A stretch of 64,000 bases of DNA from Arachnia propionica (GTDB lineage: Bacteria > Actinomycetota > Actinomycetes > Propionibacteriales > Propionibacteriaceae): assembly GCF_003859805.1 (NCBI RefSeq), contig NZ_RQZG01000003.1:1-64000 (forward strand), given 5' to 3'. Positions 1 through 7,751 of the stretch are shown one piece after another. The translations under genes and the position numbers were made by a program. Positions within the stretch are counted from its first letter, which is position 1. Every line of letters starts with the position of its first letter. The notes below the pieces were generated by a model that was not told the DNA's origin, did no database searches, and saw nothing but the letters and a program-made list of their open reading frames with translations.

Positions 1-215
1 TGAACAACGACCCTGAGCTGTGCGGCGAGGAGCACTGGCCAAAGGTGGGGGAACGAGTTCGCGTCGCCTGTCTTGGCGTCTGGCCGGACGGAGAGTTGCG
101 AATGACCATGCGAAACTTCTTCATCGACATGCTGAGCAACCCCCATTTCCGACATCTTGCACCACACGCACCCCACCCACCGAGAGACGACACAGCTACA
201 GGACAGCCGAGATGA
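1..215 (+). CDS. 3' end of an unrecognised gene, cut by the window edge
   Basis: A frame whose first whole codon is at position 3 stays open until TGA at 213-215 and encodes about 70 residues including VGERVRVACLGVWPDGELRM and MRNFFIDMLSNPHFRHL. The composition is that of a soluble protein, while the other frames read as arginine-rich shadows. The start lies outside the window. It runs in the same direction as the immunity-like array that follows and could be another member of it, but no family is recognised. The tail after the HFRHL stretch is proline-rich and low in complexity, so the original end of the protein may already be eroded. Confidence 0.45.
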   Translation, partial: NNDPELCGEEHWPKVGERVRVACLGVWPDGELRMTMRNFFIDMLSNPHFRHLAPHAPHPPRDDTATGQPR

Positions 216-323
216 CAAAGAGATTCCAGCACCGGATGCACCGTACCCGAATGGCCATGACATGGGCGTGCAGCGCCGAGGCGAGCAATACACCTGACGG
301 CAATTCCCAATTCACATCGGACA

Positions 324-740
324 ATGCTCGTGACCACTGAGAGACACACGAAGAGCCAGCTTGCCCTCACCCAGGAATCCACGTTCCCCCAGGTACTCAT
401 CGACGGAGATCGTGAAAGCTTCTTGGAAATGCTGGACTGGCTGAACAATCCTGTCGACAAACTTCGATGCAACCCCACGACACAGGGGGACTTTCCTCCG
501 ATATACGCACTGGCGTGGCGTTCAGCATCGTTCGACAAACTGATCGTCGAGGTCCGTGATGAAACGCTCTGTTTCAAGGGGCCAGAAAAAGCTCGGTCTT
601 GGCTCGTGGACACGGTCCAGTTCCTGCTGGACGACGGCCGAGAGTATGTGGGAATGCATGTCGAGCACTACCCCGGTCACCCCTACTTGTCCGAGGACAG
701 CGTTCCACTGGTCCTGACGCTCGACCCACAGGCGCACTGA
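324..740 (+). CDS. Imm32-like small protein, copy 1
   Basis: The 138-residue soluble protein has no signal peptide or membrane segment. From about residue 27 on (VLIDGDRESFLEMLDWLNNP, later LIVEVRDETLCFKG, then GMHVEHYPGHPYLSEDSVPL) it is closely related to the C-terminal domain of the protein at 2585-3439. The pattern resembles immunity protein 32 (Imm32) of polymorphic toxin systems; that assignment is from memory of the family and is tentative. The last 70 bases are almost identical to the paralogue, so the duplication looks recent. The start is uncertain because no clear Shine-Dalgarno sequence precedes ATG 324; GTG 330 is an alternative. If it is an immunity protein, it would bind and neutralise a toxin in the cytoplasm. 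Confidence 0.7.
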   Translation: MLVTTERHTKSQLALTQESTFPQVLIDGDRESFLEMLDWLNNPVDKLRCNPTTQGDFPPIYALAWRSASFDKLIVEVRDETLCFKGPEKARSWLVDTVQFLLDDGREYVGMHVEHYPGHPYLSEDSVPLVLTLDPQAH

Positions 741-745
741 CAGCA

Positions 746-763
746 GCACCAGAATGGTTGTGA
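746..763 (+). pseudogene. Scar of a deleted gene: last six codons (APEWL-stop)
   Basis: The stretch gca cca gaa tgg ttg tga reads APEWL-stop and matches the final six codons of the intact gene at 3436-4563 (gct cca gaa tgg ctg tga, 4546-4563) in 16 of 18 bases. It lies six bases after the stop of the first Imm32-like gene. In the second copy of the module the Imm32-like gene is followed directly by that same gene, so almost the whole gene appears to have been lost here by an internal deletion that left only its end. Confidence 0.6.
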
Positions 764-764
764 C

Positions 765-1537
765 ATGACCGACAACGCCAAAAACGACTACGCCAAGTTC
801 TATCCCGAGGACTTCCCGTGGGACGGCGCCTTCATCATCCATGACATCCAACGCAAGGACTGGTGGCCCTACCGGCCCATCGACGGCGTCGTCGATGCCC
901 TGTGGTTACTCGGCGACGACGCCGCACCGGACGGCCTGTTCGGCACACTGATCAAGACGTGGGGCAGGACAGTGGGCTGGTTCCTCGCAGGCCTGAGTGA
1001 CCCTCACCTCGATGAGGAGAAGATCAGCTGGCCCTTCACGGATGAGGCGTTCAACGGACATCGAGTGGGGAGAGTGAGGTACGAGGCGCTTCAGGGCATC
1101 TTCCTCTTCCATCGGCACCTGGAGTGCTGGCAGATCCCCCTGAGGCCGAAGGCCTTCATGGCCTGTTGCAAGGTCCGTTGTGGCGCCCACGCGAAGGGTG
1201 GTGGTTGGCGGCCTCCCCCGATCCGGACGCCGGATCCACCTTCGTGAAGGCCACCACCAGCCTGTTGTGGTGGGCGCTGAAGGACTACGAGCCCTACGAG
1301 GGACCGACCCTGGAAGTGGTCGGCGACTCGGTCAAGGAAGCCCTCCTCGGCCTGCTGCCACAGGTCGGGTTGATGTCGGTGGTGCCGCTCAACAACCATC
1401 CGGTCAGCGGCGTGGTCATCTTCGGCACCCCCGAGGCGATCCAGGAGGCGGCAGCGTCGGTGGGCGGAGTCCGGGAGAGTCAGGGCGAGGAGGTCGTCAG
1501 GATCTGGAACCGTGCGGGATGGCTCGTCACACTGTAG
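765..1537 (+). pseudogene. Frameshifted paralogue of the gene at 1570-2304
   Basis: ATG 765 opens a frame that matches the intact neighbour (WWPYRPIDGVVDALWLLG against WWPYRPVDGVIDALWLLG). The match continues to tgg cag atc at about 1135, then moves to another frame that ends at 1537 with LLPQVGLMSVVPLNNHPVSG, almost identical to the neighbour. The intact gene reads atc gcc cct at this point and this copy reads atc ccc ctg, so one base is missing next to a run of five C (about 1136-1140). Joined across the shift, the product would have about the same 240-260 residues as the neighbour. It could be a real loss or a sequencing error in a homopolymer. Function unknown; the context suggests an immunity-type protein. 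Confidence 0.75.
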
Positions 1538-1569
1538 GGAATCGGATGCACGGCAGGGAAGGAACAGCG

Positions 1570-2304
1570 ATGGATTGCGACACTCATCCCGAGAACCCGC
1601 TCGACGGGACCTTCGTCGTCCGTGACATCCAACACACACCGTGGTGGCCGTACCGCCCCGTCGACGGCGTCATCGATGCCCTGTGGCTGCTGGGTCGGGA
1701 CGCCACACCGGAGGGGGTGTTCGGCGACCTGATCGCGGAGTGGGGCGAGGCACTGGACTGGTTCATCGCGGGCACGAGCCGCCACCAGCTTGGTGTGGAA
1801 CCATCGAGTTGGACCACCCGGTGCCCCATCTCGACCGTCACCCGGCTGGGTCAGCTGACCTGTGAGGACGACTCCCCCGAGGTCTGGCACGTGGAGTGGT
1901 GGCAGATCGCCCCTGATGCACCGGCCCTTCACCATCTCCTGCAGGGGCCGCTGCTCCAGCCACGGTCAGGCTGGTGGCTGGCAGCCTCAGCAGATACGAA
2001 CGCAGGCTGGCGCTTCGTGAAGGCCACCACCGGCCTGCTCTGGTGGACCGTGAAGGCCCACCTGCCCTACCGGGATGCCGAGATCGCCGATGACTCGGTG
2101 ATCGAGGCCCTGCTCGGGTTGCTGCCCCAGATCGGTTTGATGTCCGTGGTGCCGCTGAACAACCACCCCGTCAGCGGTGTGGTGATCTTCGGCACCCCCG
2201 ACGCCATCCACGAGGCGGCCGCATCGGTGGGCGGAATCCGGGAAAGCCAGGGCGAGGAGGTCGTCAAGCTCTGGCACCGGGCAGGCTGGCTCGCCACCCT
2301 GTGA
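1570..2304 (+). CDS. Unrecognised soluble protein of the immunity-like array
   Basis: The protein has 244 residues, is rich in tryptophan in its first half (TPWWPYRPVDGVIDALWLLG, then VWHVEWWQIAP) and has a conserved C-terminal half with GLLPQIGLMSVVPLNNHPVS and VVIFGTPDAIHEAAASVGG. It has no signal peptide or membrane segment. ATG 1570 is chosen because AGGGAAGGAA lies 6-7 bases upstream; the frame is open much further upstream, but that part is a shadow of the preceding pseudogene. The preceding copy is about 70% identical by eye. No named family is recognised. A role in toxin immunity is inferred only from the neighbouring Imm32-like genes. Confidence 0.75.
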   Translation: MDCDTHPENPLDGTFVVRDIQHTPWWPYRPVDGVIDALWLLGRDATPEGVFGDLIAEWGEALDWFIAGTSRHQLGVEPSSWTTRCPISTVTRLGQLTCEDDSPEVWHVEWWQIAPDAPALHHLLQGPLLQPRSGWWLAASADTNAGWRFVKATTGLLWWTVKAHLPYRDAEIADDSVIEALLGLLPQIGLMSVVPLNNHPVSGVVIFGTPDAIHEAAASVGGIRESQGEEVVKLWHRAGWLATL

Positions 2305-2315
2305 GGAACCAGGCG

Positions 2316-2549
2316 ATGAGGGAGCTGTATCAGCAGATCAACGACGTGGCGGTGGCACTCATCGCTGCGGGCCACGCCGAGGTTGCAGCTCAGGTCACCG
2401 GCATGATGGGGGCCGGGGCGACAGGTACCGAGATCCTGATGGGCGTTCGTCATGTGCTCTCACAGTTCCTGCTGACTGCGGAATCGCTTGAGCTGAAGGC
2501 GGAGGTGGGTGAGGTCCTTGCTCACATCACCCAAGCTCTGGACACCTGA
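2316..2549 (+). CDS. Small helical protein of the immunity-like array
   Basis: This 77-residue, mostly helical protein contains INDVAVALIAAGHAEVAAQV followed by GATGTEILMGVRHVLSQFL. ATG 2316 is preceded at a good distance by GAGGAACC (2303-2310); GTG 2301 in the same frame would overlap the stop of the previous gene. It is too short for any catalytic domain. Proteins of this size and shape often accompany immunity genes in actinobacteria, so it may be an accessory subunit. The function is unknown. Confidence 0.7.
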   Translation: MRELYQQINDVAVALIAAGHAEVAAQVTGMMGAGATGTEILMGVRHVLSQFLLTAESLELKAEVGEVLAHITQALDT

Positions 2550-2584
2550 GCTGCAACATCCCGCACAAGGACGAAGGGAGGAAG

Positions 2585-3439
2585 ATGAGTTCACTCGACA
2601 ACCCGCACTGGAGAGCCGTCGAGGAGGCCGAAGCGCGGTTCACGGAGGCCGTGTACGCGATCCCGAACAGCGAGGTGGAGTCTCTCCTTGAGGAGGCTCT
2701 TGGATCCTTGGCGTCACGACGTGTGGCTCTCAGAATCCTGTTCGGGGCGAATCCCCACCTCACCGTTCGGGTGTTCCCTGCGTTGGAGCCCCTGCTGCTG
2801 GTGTCACACGCGTACCTGTTCCACTGTCGCGATCTGGTGAGGCGGCTTCCTGCGGAGGTGCAACGCCAGTTCCTCACAGCCCTCACCGACAAGGTCATCA
2901 CGGACCGGGATGCCGATGACGAGGCGTACCGTCGCCTGGCCGAGTTCTTGGACGAGACCGGGATGGCCGAGGCCCTCGCGAGGCTCGTCGAAGCGGCCCG
3001 CACCTCGAAGGACCCTGCGATCAAGGACGTGGGCTCGGACTTTTCAACGCCACCACTCGTCGTTGAGCAGTGTGCGGCCAGTTCGGAGGTGCTCATCAAC
3101 GGCACACGGGATGGTTTCACGGAACTGCTCGACTGGCTGGGCAACCCTGTGGGCAGGCATCCGTGCCAGGGTGTGGATCAGGAGGGCGTGCCGCCGATCA
3201 CGGCGTTCGTGTGGCGTGAGACAACTGCCAGCGGGCTCACCGTCGAGGTCCGTGATGGCACGCTCTGCTTCAAGGGAGCAGAGGAGGCTCGTGCCTGGCT
3301 GGCGGAGATGGTCGAGTTCCTGTTGGCCGATGGTCGTGAATGGGTGGGGATGCATGTCGAGCACTATCCCGGTCATCCATACTTGTCCGAGGACAGCGTT
3401 CCGCTAGTCCTGGGCCTCACGTCGGCGGTCAGCAGATGA
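2585..3439 (+). CDS. Helical domain fused to an Imm32-like domain, copy 2
   Basis: The protein has 284 residues. Residues 1 to about 155 are an alpha-helical domain of unknown family (VESLLEEALGSLASRRVALR, LVSHAYLFHCRDLVRRLP). Residues 165-280 repeat the Imm32-like domain of the gene at 324-740 (VLINGTRDGFTELLDWLGNP; GMHVEHYPGHPYLSEDSVPL). ATG 2585 follows GGGAGGAAG, a strong ribosome binding site. The stop overlaps the next start (ATGA, 3436-3439), so the two genes are translationally coupled. The fusion suggests the helical part determines which partner is bound, but that is inference. There are no membrane segments or signal peptide. Confidence 0.8.
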   Translation: MSSLDNPHWRAVEEAEARFTEAVYAIPNSEVESLLEEALGSLASRRVALRILFGANPHLTVRVFPALEPLLLVSHAYLFHCRDLVRRLPAEVQRQFLTALTDKVITDRDADDEAYRRLAEFLDETGMAEALARLVEAARTSKDPAIKDVGSDFSTPPLVVEQCAASSEVLINGTRDGFTELLDWLGNPVGRHPCQGVDQEGVPPITAFVWRETTASGLTVEVRDGTLCFKGAEEARAWLAEMVEFLLADGREWVGMHVEHYPGHPYLSEDSVPLVLGLTSAVSR

Positions 3440-4563
3440 CCGGGTTCGAGGACTTCAGGAATCTCCCCACCATCATGGACCTCACACAGGAGATCGAGGT
3501 CATGACGGCACTCATGAACATGCCCGTGGAGCACCTTGCGGAGCATGTGACGAAGTTCTGCACCCTGATCGACGACCTCATCCTGTCGCACCACGACAGC
3601 GGATACTTCGAGATCAGACCCGCGAACGAAGGGGCACTCCTGGCATTCGCGGACTGGCTGGAGGTGATCCTCCCGCAGCTCAGGGTGCCCGTGGGTCACA
3701 CCGCGGACGCCTTCCGCATCACCTACGAGGACCTGCTGGAGACCTACCCTCAACTGCGGGCCCTCGACGCCGAGGACAACCCCGACGGTCCGAACGCCAT
3801 GAGACGGGACGCGGAAGCAGCCAAGGAGCTGCAGGCATTCTGGTACATGCCAAGGGAGATGAGCGCATCCGTGGAGCTGGCGGTGATCCGAGCGCTCAGG
3901 GCGATACCGGTCGACCGACTCGTCGCACACCGCGACGAGTTCGTCGAGATCGTGGAACGACTGGACGGCTCACACGGCAGTTCACGCGGTGGCATGTACG
4001 GGTTGACTCCCCACAACGAGGCCGAGTTCCATGAGTTCGCGGCCTGGCTGCGTCGCCTCGCCCCATCGATGGGCTGGGAGCCGGAACGATCGTGGACCTT
4101 CGACATGAGGTTCGATCAGTTGGCACGGAAGAACCGATCCCTGCGCGAGGCGGCGGCATCGGGACCACAACCGGGCACCCCCGTGGTGCTGCAACTGGCT
4201 GAACGGGTCAAGGAAGCAGGTGAGCTGGAGATCCTCGGCGCGGGGGCTGCCTGGAAGGGGATCAGCCTGGTGGGCAGGGGCTGGGGGTTCAACGCTGGGC
4301 GGGGCTGGCGGGTACTGAACCCGGATGAGACACTCGCCTATGCGTGGTCCACCCCAGGCGTGGAGGAGCAGGTGACCGATCTGGTAGGCCTGTCCGTGGC
4401 TGAGGTCACCCCTCAGAGCCGTGTCACCATGGCTGATCCTGCGTTGCGCCTGTCCGACGACCGATGGCTGGAGGTCTTCTCCCGCGATCCCCTGACCCCG
4501 TGGGTCATGCAACTACCCAACGGCACCTTCACCGGGGCCCCAACTGCTCCAGAATGGCTGTGA
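3436..4563 (+). CDS. Protein with two internal repeats and a DUF6188-like end
   Basis: The protein has 375 residues. Residues 22-85 (LMNMPVEHLAEHVTKFCTLI, later GALLAFADWLEVILPQL) are repeated with divergence at about 148-215 (LRAIPVDRLVAHRDEFVEIV, later EAEFHEFAAWLRRLAPSMG), so the N-terminal half is a tandem duplication. The last 110 residues (LVGLSVAEVTPQSRV, RLSDDRWLEVFSRD, PWVMQLPNGTF) resemble the DUF6188/immunity-type beta-rich domain; that is a tentative recall. ATG 3436 overlaps the upstream stop by four bases. A scar of this gene's 3' end survives at 746-763. It is probably a cytoplasmic immunity-like protein. Confidence 0.7.
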   Translation: MTGFEDFRNLPTIMDLTQEIEVMTALMNMPVEHLAEHVTKFCTLIDDLILSHHDSGYFEIRPANEGALLAFADWLEVILPQLRVPVGHTADAFRITYEDLLETYPQLRALDAEDNPDGPNAMRRDAEAAKELQAFWYMPREMSASVELAVIRALRAIPVDRLVAHRDEFVEIVERLDGSHGSSRGGMYGLTPHNEAEFHEFAAWLRRLAPSMGWEPERSWTFDMRFDQLARKNRSLREAAASGPQPGTPVVLQLAERVKEAGELEILGAGAAWKGISLVGRGWGFNAGRGWRVLNPDETLAYAWSTPGVEEQVTDLVGLSVAEVTPQSRVTMADPALRLSDDRWLEVFSRDPLTPWVMQLPNGTFTGAPTAPEWL

Positions 4564-4675
4564 CCTGAGCAGCGCGGCGATCCGTGATCGAGGGGCTGGG
4601 GCACAGGGCTCGGCTCGACTGGCGGGGATCGCCCGCACCGGCCCACAAATTATTGGACATCTTCCCGAAAAACCC

Positions 4676-4704
4676 TTGCGTTCGACTGTGTTGTCGATTA
4701 AAAT
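4676..4704 (+). promoter_or_regulatory. Sigma-70-type promoter giving a leaderless mRNA
   Basis: TTGCGT (4676-4681), a 17-base spacer and TAAAAT (4699-4704) form a near-consensus promoter in a locally AT-rich stretch. The -10 box ends six bases before ATG 4711, so transcription should start at or next to the A of the start codon. No Shine-Dalgarno sequence can be present in such an mRNA. Confidence 0.65.
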
Positions 4705-4710
4705 GGGGGC

Positions 4711-6051
4711 ATGAACCAGCCACTCCCCGCCACCTACGCCGAGGCCCTCGACGCCTTGGCCGATGCCGAGGCGCACATCCGTGCCGCCGAGGTGGCGCGG
4801 ATCGTGGCCGTTGCCCGGGCCGCTGATCTGTACCGGGTCGACCAAGCCGGCGTGTGGGATGCGATGGACGACTGTCTGTCCCCCGCCAGCGACGCCACGG
4901 GGTCCGTGGGGGAATTCCTGGCGCATGAGATCGGGGCGATCCTCGGGGTGTCACCCTCGTCGGCGATCTGCACGATCGGGGAGGTCCTTGCCGTGCGTGA
5001 CCGTTTCCCGACGCTGTGGGCAACCTTCCTCCGTGGTGAGCTCCGCTGGTGGCAGATCACCCAGGTGATCACCCGGCCAGCAGTCACCCACCTCACCGAC
5101 GAGGCAGCATCGTGGCTGGATCACCGAATCAGCGTGGCGATGCACACCTGGCCCTGGCAACGGATCAGGTCACACATCGAACGCTGGGCGATCGAGGCCG
5201 ACCCGGTCGCCGCGGCGGAGCGGGAACAACACGTGCGTGAGCAGCGCTACGTGTGGGTCGATGGGGTCAAGGATGGCCACTGCACCCTCTACGGTCGGCT
5301 TTCTCCCCGCGACGCCGTGGACTTCGATCACGCCCTGACCAGCATCGCCCACACCCTGCCCACCGAACAGGGCTCGATGGATCAGCGGCGGGCCGCAGCG
5401 GTCGGGATCCTGTCCCGCCAGTCCGCGGGACAGGACACCCTGCCCGATGTCACCCTGGTGGTGCACATCGACGCCGACGACCCCGCCCTCACCCACAGTG
5501 GGAGCAGCGGTGTTGCCGAGGTGGAGAAATGGGGTCCGTTGCTCACCTCCCGGTTGCCGGAGTTCTTGAAGGACTCCAAGGTCACCGTCCGTCCCGTGAT
5601 CGACCCGTGGCGGCTCCCCGCCGAGGACCAGCATGATCCATCCGTCGCTCTCCGCACTGCGGTCATGGCGTTGATGCCGGTCGACATGTTCCCCTACGGC
5701 AGCGTCCCGGCCAGGAACTGCGACATCGACCACACCCTCCCCCACCGGGAAGGCGTCGCGGGTCAGACCCGGTGGGGCAACCTCGCTCCCCTGTCACGGC
5801 GGGCGCACCGGGCGAAGACCTTCGGCGGCTGGACCATGTCCCAGCCCGAGCCCGGGGTGGTGCTGTGGACCTCCCCGGGTGGATTCCAGTACCTGGTCAC
5901 CTCGAAGGGCACGTGTCGTATCAGCAGACCGGAACGCCCCATCCGGGTCGAGGAGCCGCCACCGCCGTGGCTCGAACCACCTGGCCCACCCGATGATCCT
6001 CGCGTCGAGACGACCGCGTGGGAGTGGATCCAACACACCCTCACCACCTGA
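4711..6051 (+). CDS. DUF222/13E12-family protein with HNH endonuclease domain
   Basis: The 446-residue protein has an N-terminal DUF222 region (about 1-310) and a C-terminal HNH nuclease motif: CDIDHTLPH near residue 338, WGNLAPLSRRAHRAKT about 20 residues later. This order is typical of the 13E12 repeat family, present in many copies in actinobacteria; its biological role is not settled. The HNH residues are intact, so a metal-dependent DNA nuclease is plausible. ATG 4711 is supported by the promoter just upstream. Its stop overlaps the end of the convergent regulator gene by 11 bases. It lies immediately after the immunity-like array but under its own promoter, so a toxin role is possible but not shown. 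Confidence 0.9.
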   Translation: MNQPLPATYAEALDALADAEAHIRAAEVARIVAVARAADLYRVDQAGVWDAMDDCLSPASDATGSVGEFLAHEIGAILGVSPSSAICTIGEVLAVRDRFPTLWATFLRGELRWWQITQVITRPAVTHLTDEAASWLDHRISVAMHTWPWQRIRSHIERWAIEADPVAAAEREQHVREQRYVWVDGVKDGHCTLYGRLSPRDAVDFDHALTSIAHTLPTEQGSMDQRRAAAVGILSRQSAGQDTLPDVTLVVHIDADDPALTHSGSSGVAEVEKWGPLLTSRLPEFLKDSKVTVRPVIDPWRLPAEDQHDPSVALRTAVMALMPVDMFPYGSVPARNCDIDHTLPHREGVAGQTRWGNLAPLSRRAHRAKTFGGWTMSQPEPGVVLWTSPGGFQYLVTSKGTCRISRPERPIRVEEPPPPWLEPPGPPDDPRVETTAWEWIQHTLTT

Positions 6052-6991
6052 CCTCCCCGGTGAATCGTCTCCGGTAGGCCGTGGGGGTGGTCGCAAAGGC
6101 CGCGACGAAACGCTGCCGGAAGGTCACGGGGCTGGAGTACCCGCACTCCCGGGCGATGCGACTGACGGACCAGTCCGTTGTCTCGAGCAGGCGGCGGGCC
6201 TCGTCCAGCCTGAGCGCCCCCAACCACGCGGCCGGGCTGGCTCCCATCTCCTCCCGGAACCTACGGCTGAGGTGCCGGGGACTCATGCTCGCCACCGTCG
6301 CCAGGTCCGCGACCGTGATCGGCTGGTCGAGGTGTCGGCGCGCCCACTCCACCACCGGAGCCAGTCCCTTCCCCGGGCTCGGAGCCACTGGACGGACGAT
6401 GTACTGGGCCTGGTCCCCTTCACGGTGCGGGGCGATCACCATGCGTCGGGCCACCGTCGAAGCCGCCAACGCACCGAGGCGGGTCCGCACCAGGTGCAGA
6501 CAGGCGTCGAGGGCCGATGCGGTCCCGGCTGAGGTCAGCACATCGCCGTGGTCGATGTAGAGAGCCGCGCTCTCGACGTCGACATCAGGATGTGTCCCGG
6601 CGAGACGGTCCACCGCCACCCAGTGCGTGACTGCACTGCGGCCATCCAGCAGACCGCTCTGCGCGACGGGGAACGCCCCCAGACACAGCCCGACGATCAC
6701 GGCCCCTGCCCGATGGGCCTGCCGGATCAACTCGACCAACCGCTCACCGGCAGGCGGCAGTTGCCCAGGCCAGGAGGGAAACACCACCATGTCCACCTCA
6801 GAGGCGCCTGGTGGGCCGGACAGGGACGAGAGCACCAGACCTTCCGTGGTGGTGATCGGATCACCGTCCTCACTCCACACCCTGGTCTCCCAGTCCCCCA
6901 GTCCGAGGCGGGACACCTCCCCGAAGACCGTCAGTGGTGCCGCGAGGTGGAACATCGCAACACCGTCGAAGGCATGGATCGCGATCCGCAT
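6041..6991 (-). CDS. GlxA-type AraC-family transcriptional regulator
   Basis: The protein has 316 residues with two domains. Residues 1 to about 175 form a DJ-1/PfpI-like domain with the elbow cysteine in VGLCLGAFPVAQSG. Residues about 215-312 form a double helix-turn-helix of the AraC type (ADLATVASMSPRHLSRRFRE, then ARECGYSSPVTFRQRF). Members of this family usually sense a small metabolite and activate neighbouring catabolic genes. ATG 6991 is chosen because the conserved start MRIAIHAFDG begins there; the open frame extends further upstream into the intergenic region. It is divergent from the isochorismatase-family gene at 7066, with a 74-base shared promoter region, so that gene is the likely target. 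Confidence 0.88.
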   Translation of the reverse strand: MRIAIHAFDGVAMFHLAAPLTVFGEVSRLGLGDWETRVWSEDGDPITTTEGLVLSSLSGPPGASEVDMVVFPSWPGQLPPAGERLVELIRQAHRAGAVIVGLCLGAFPVAQSGLLDGRSAVTHWVAVDRLAGTHPDVDVESAALYIDHGDVLTSAGTASALDACLHLVRTRLGALAASTVARRMVIAPHREGDQAQYIVRPVAPSPGKGLAPVVEWARRHLDQPITVADLATVASMSPRHLSRRFREEMGASPAAWLGALRLDEARRLLETTDWSVSRIARECGYSSPVTFRQRFVAAFATTPTAYRRRFTGEVRW

Positions 6992-7065
6992 GATGTCTCG
7001 ATTCCATCGAAGATGGTCATTCCAGCCACTCACGCCACTGTACCCGGCCCGACGACGATGGCTCC

Positions 7066-7701
7066 ATGACCACACCACGCCGTGCCCTCGTCGTCCTCGA
7101 CGTCCAGCAGGAGTACTTCTTCGGACCGTTGCGCATCCAACACCCGGTACCCGAGGACTCCCTGCCCCAGATCCTCCACGCCATCGACGTGGCCCGGGCT
7201 CACCACCTCCCTGTCGTGGTCGTACGCCACGAGAACCCTGCCGGTTCGGCCGTCTTCGCTTCCGGCTCCGAGGGGGCCGAACTGCATCCCGAGGTGGCCG
7301 GACGTGGTGACGCGACCTGGCATCGGATCACCAAACGGTTCGCCAGCGCGTTCGACGACACCGACCTTGCCGCCTGGTGCTCACAACACCGGCTCAGCAC
7401 CCTCACGATCGTGGGCCACATGGCCAACAACTGCGTCCTCGCCACGGCGGCTTCAGCTGCCCCGCGGGGTCTCGCCGTCGAGGTTCTGTCCGATGCCATC
7501 GGCACCGTCCATCTCAGCAACGAGGCCGGTTCCGTTGCGGCCCAGCAGTTGCACCACGACCTGATGGTCCTGCTCCAATCGAACCTGGCCGCGGTCACCA
7601 CCGTTGAGGAGTGGGCACACGCGGTGGCCACCGGAGTCACCTCACCGAAGAGCAACCTCGTCGCATCAGCCGGCCGGTGGGTCCCGTCCGGGACGTCCTG
7701 A
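7066..7701 (+). CDS. Isochorismatase-family cysteine hydrolase
   Basis: This 211-residue protein has the isochorismatase-like fold with the full catalytic triad: Asp12 (VVLDVQQEYF), Lys90 (RITKRF) and Cys123 (GHMANNCVLAT). The family hydrolyses amides or vinyl ethers (nicotinamide, N-carbamoyl amides, isochorismate). The substrate cannot be told from the sequence. The cytoplasmic enzyme is divergent from a GlxA-type regulator, the usual arrangement for an inducible amidohydrolase. A strong hairpin lies between its stop and the convergent ppdK gene. Confidence 0.87.
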   Translation: MTTPRRALVVLDVQQEYFFGPLRIQHPVPEDSLPQILHAIDVARAHHLPVVVVRHENPAGSAVFASGSEGAELHPEVAGRGDATWHRITKRFASAFDDTDLAAWCSQHRLSTLTIVGHMANNCVLATAASAAPRGLAVEVLSDAIGTVHLSNEAGSVAAQQLHHDLMVLLQSNLAAVTTVEEWAHAVATGVTSPKSNLVASAGRWVPSGTS

Positions 7702-7716
7702 GCACGAGCAGCCGGT

Positions 7717-7746
7717 GGTGGTGGCCCAGCAGGCTGGGCCACCACC
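7717..7746. terminator. Bidirectional hairpin between convergent genes
   Basis: GGTGGTGGCCCAGC (7717-7730) and GCTGGGCCACCACC (7733-7746) are perfect complements, giving a 12-14 bp stem. The element sits between the hydrolase stop (7701) and the ppdK stop (7752), so it can serve both strands. There is no run of T on either side. Confidence 0.7.
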
Positions 7747-7751
7747 GACGC

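Noticed and set aside
20-340. 106-codon frame at the window start
   Set aside because: It is Arg/His/Thr-rich and overlaps the better frame (codons from 3 to 215) that reads as a normal protein end.
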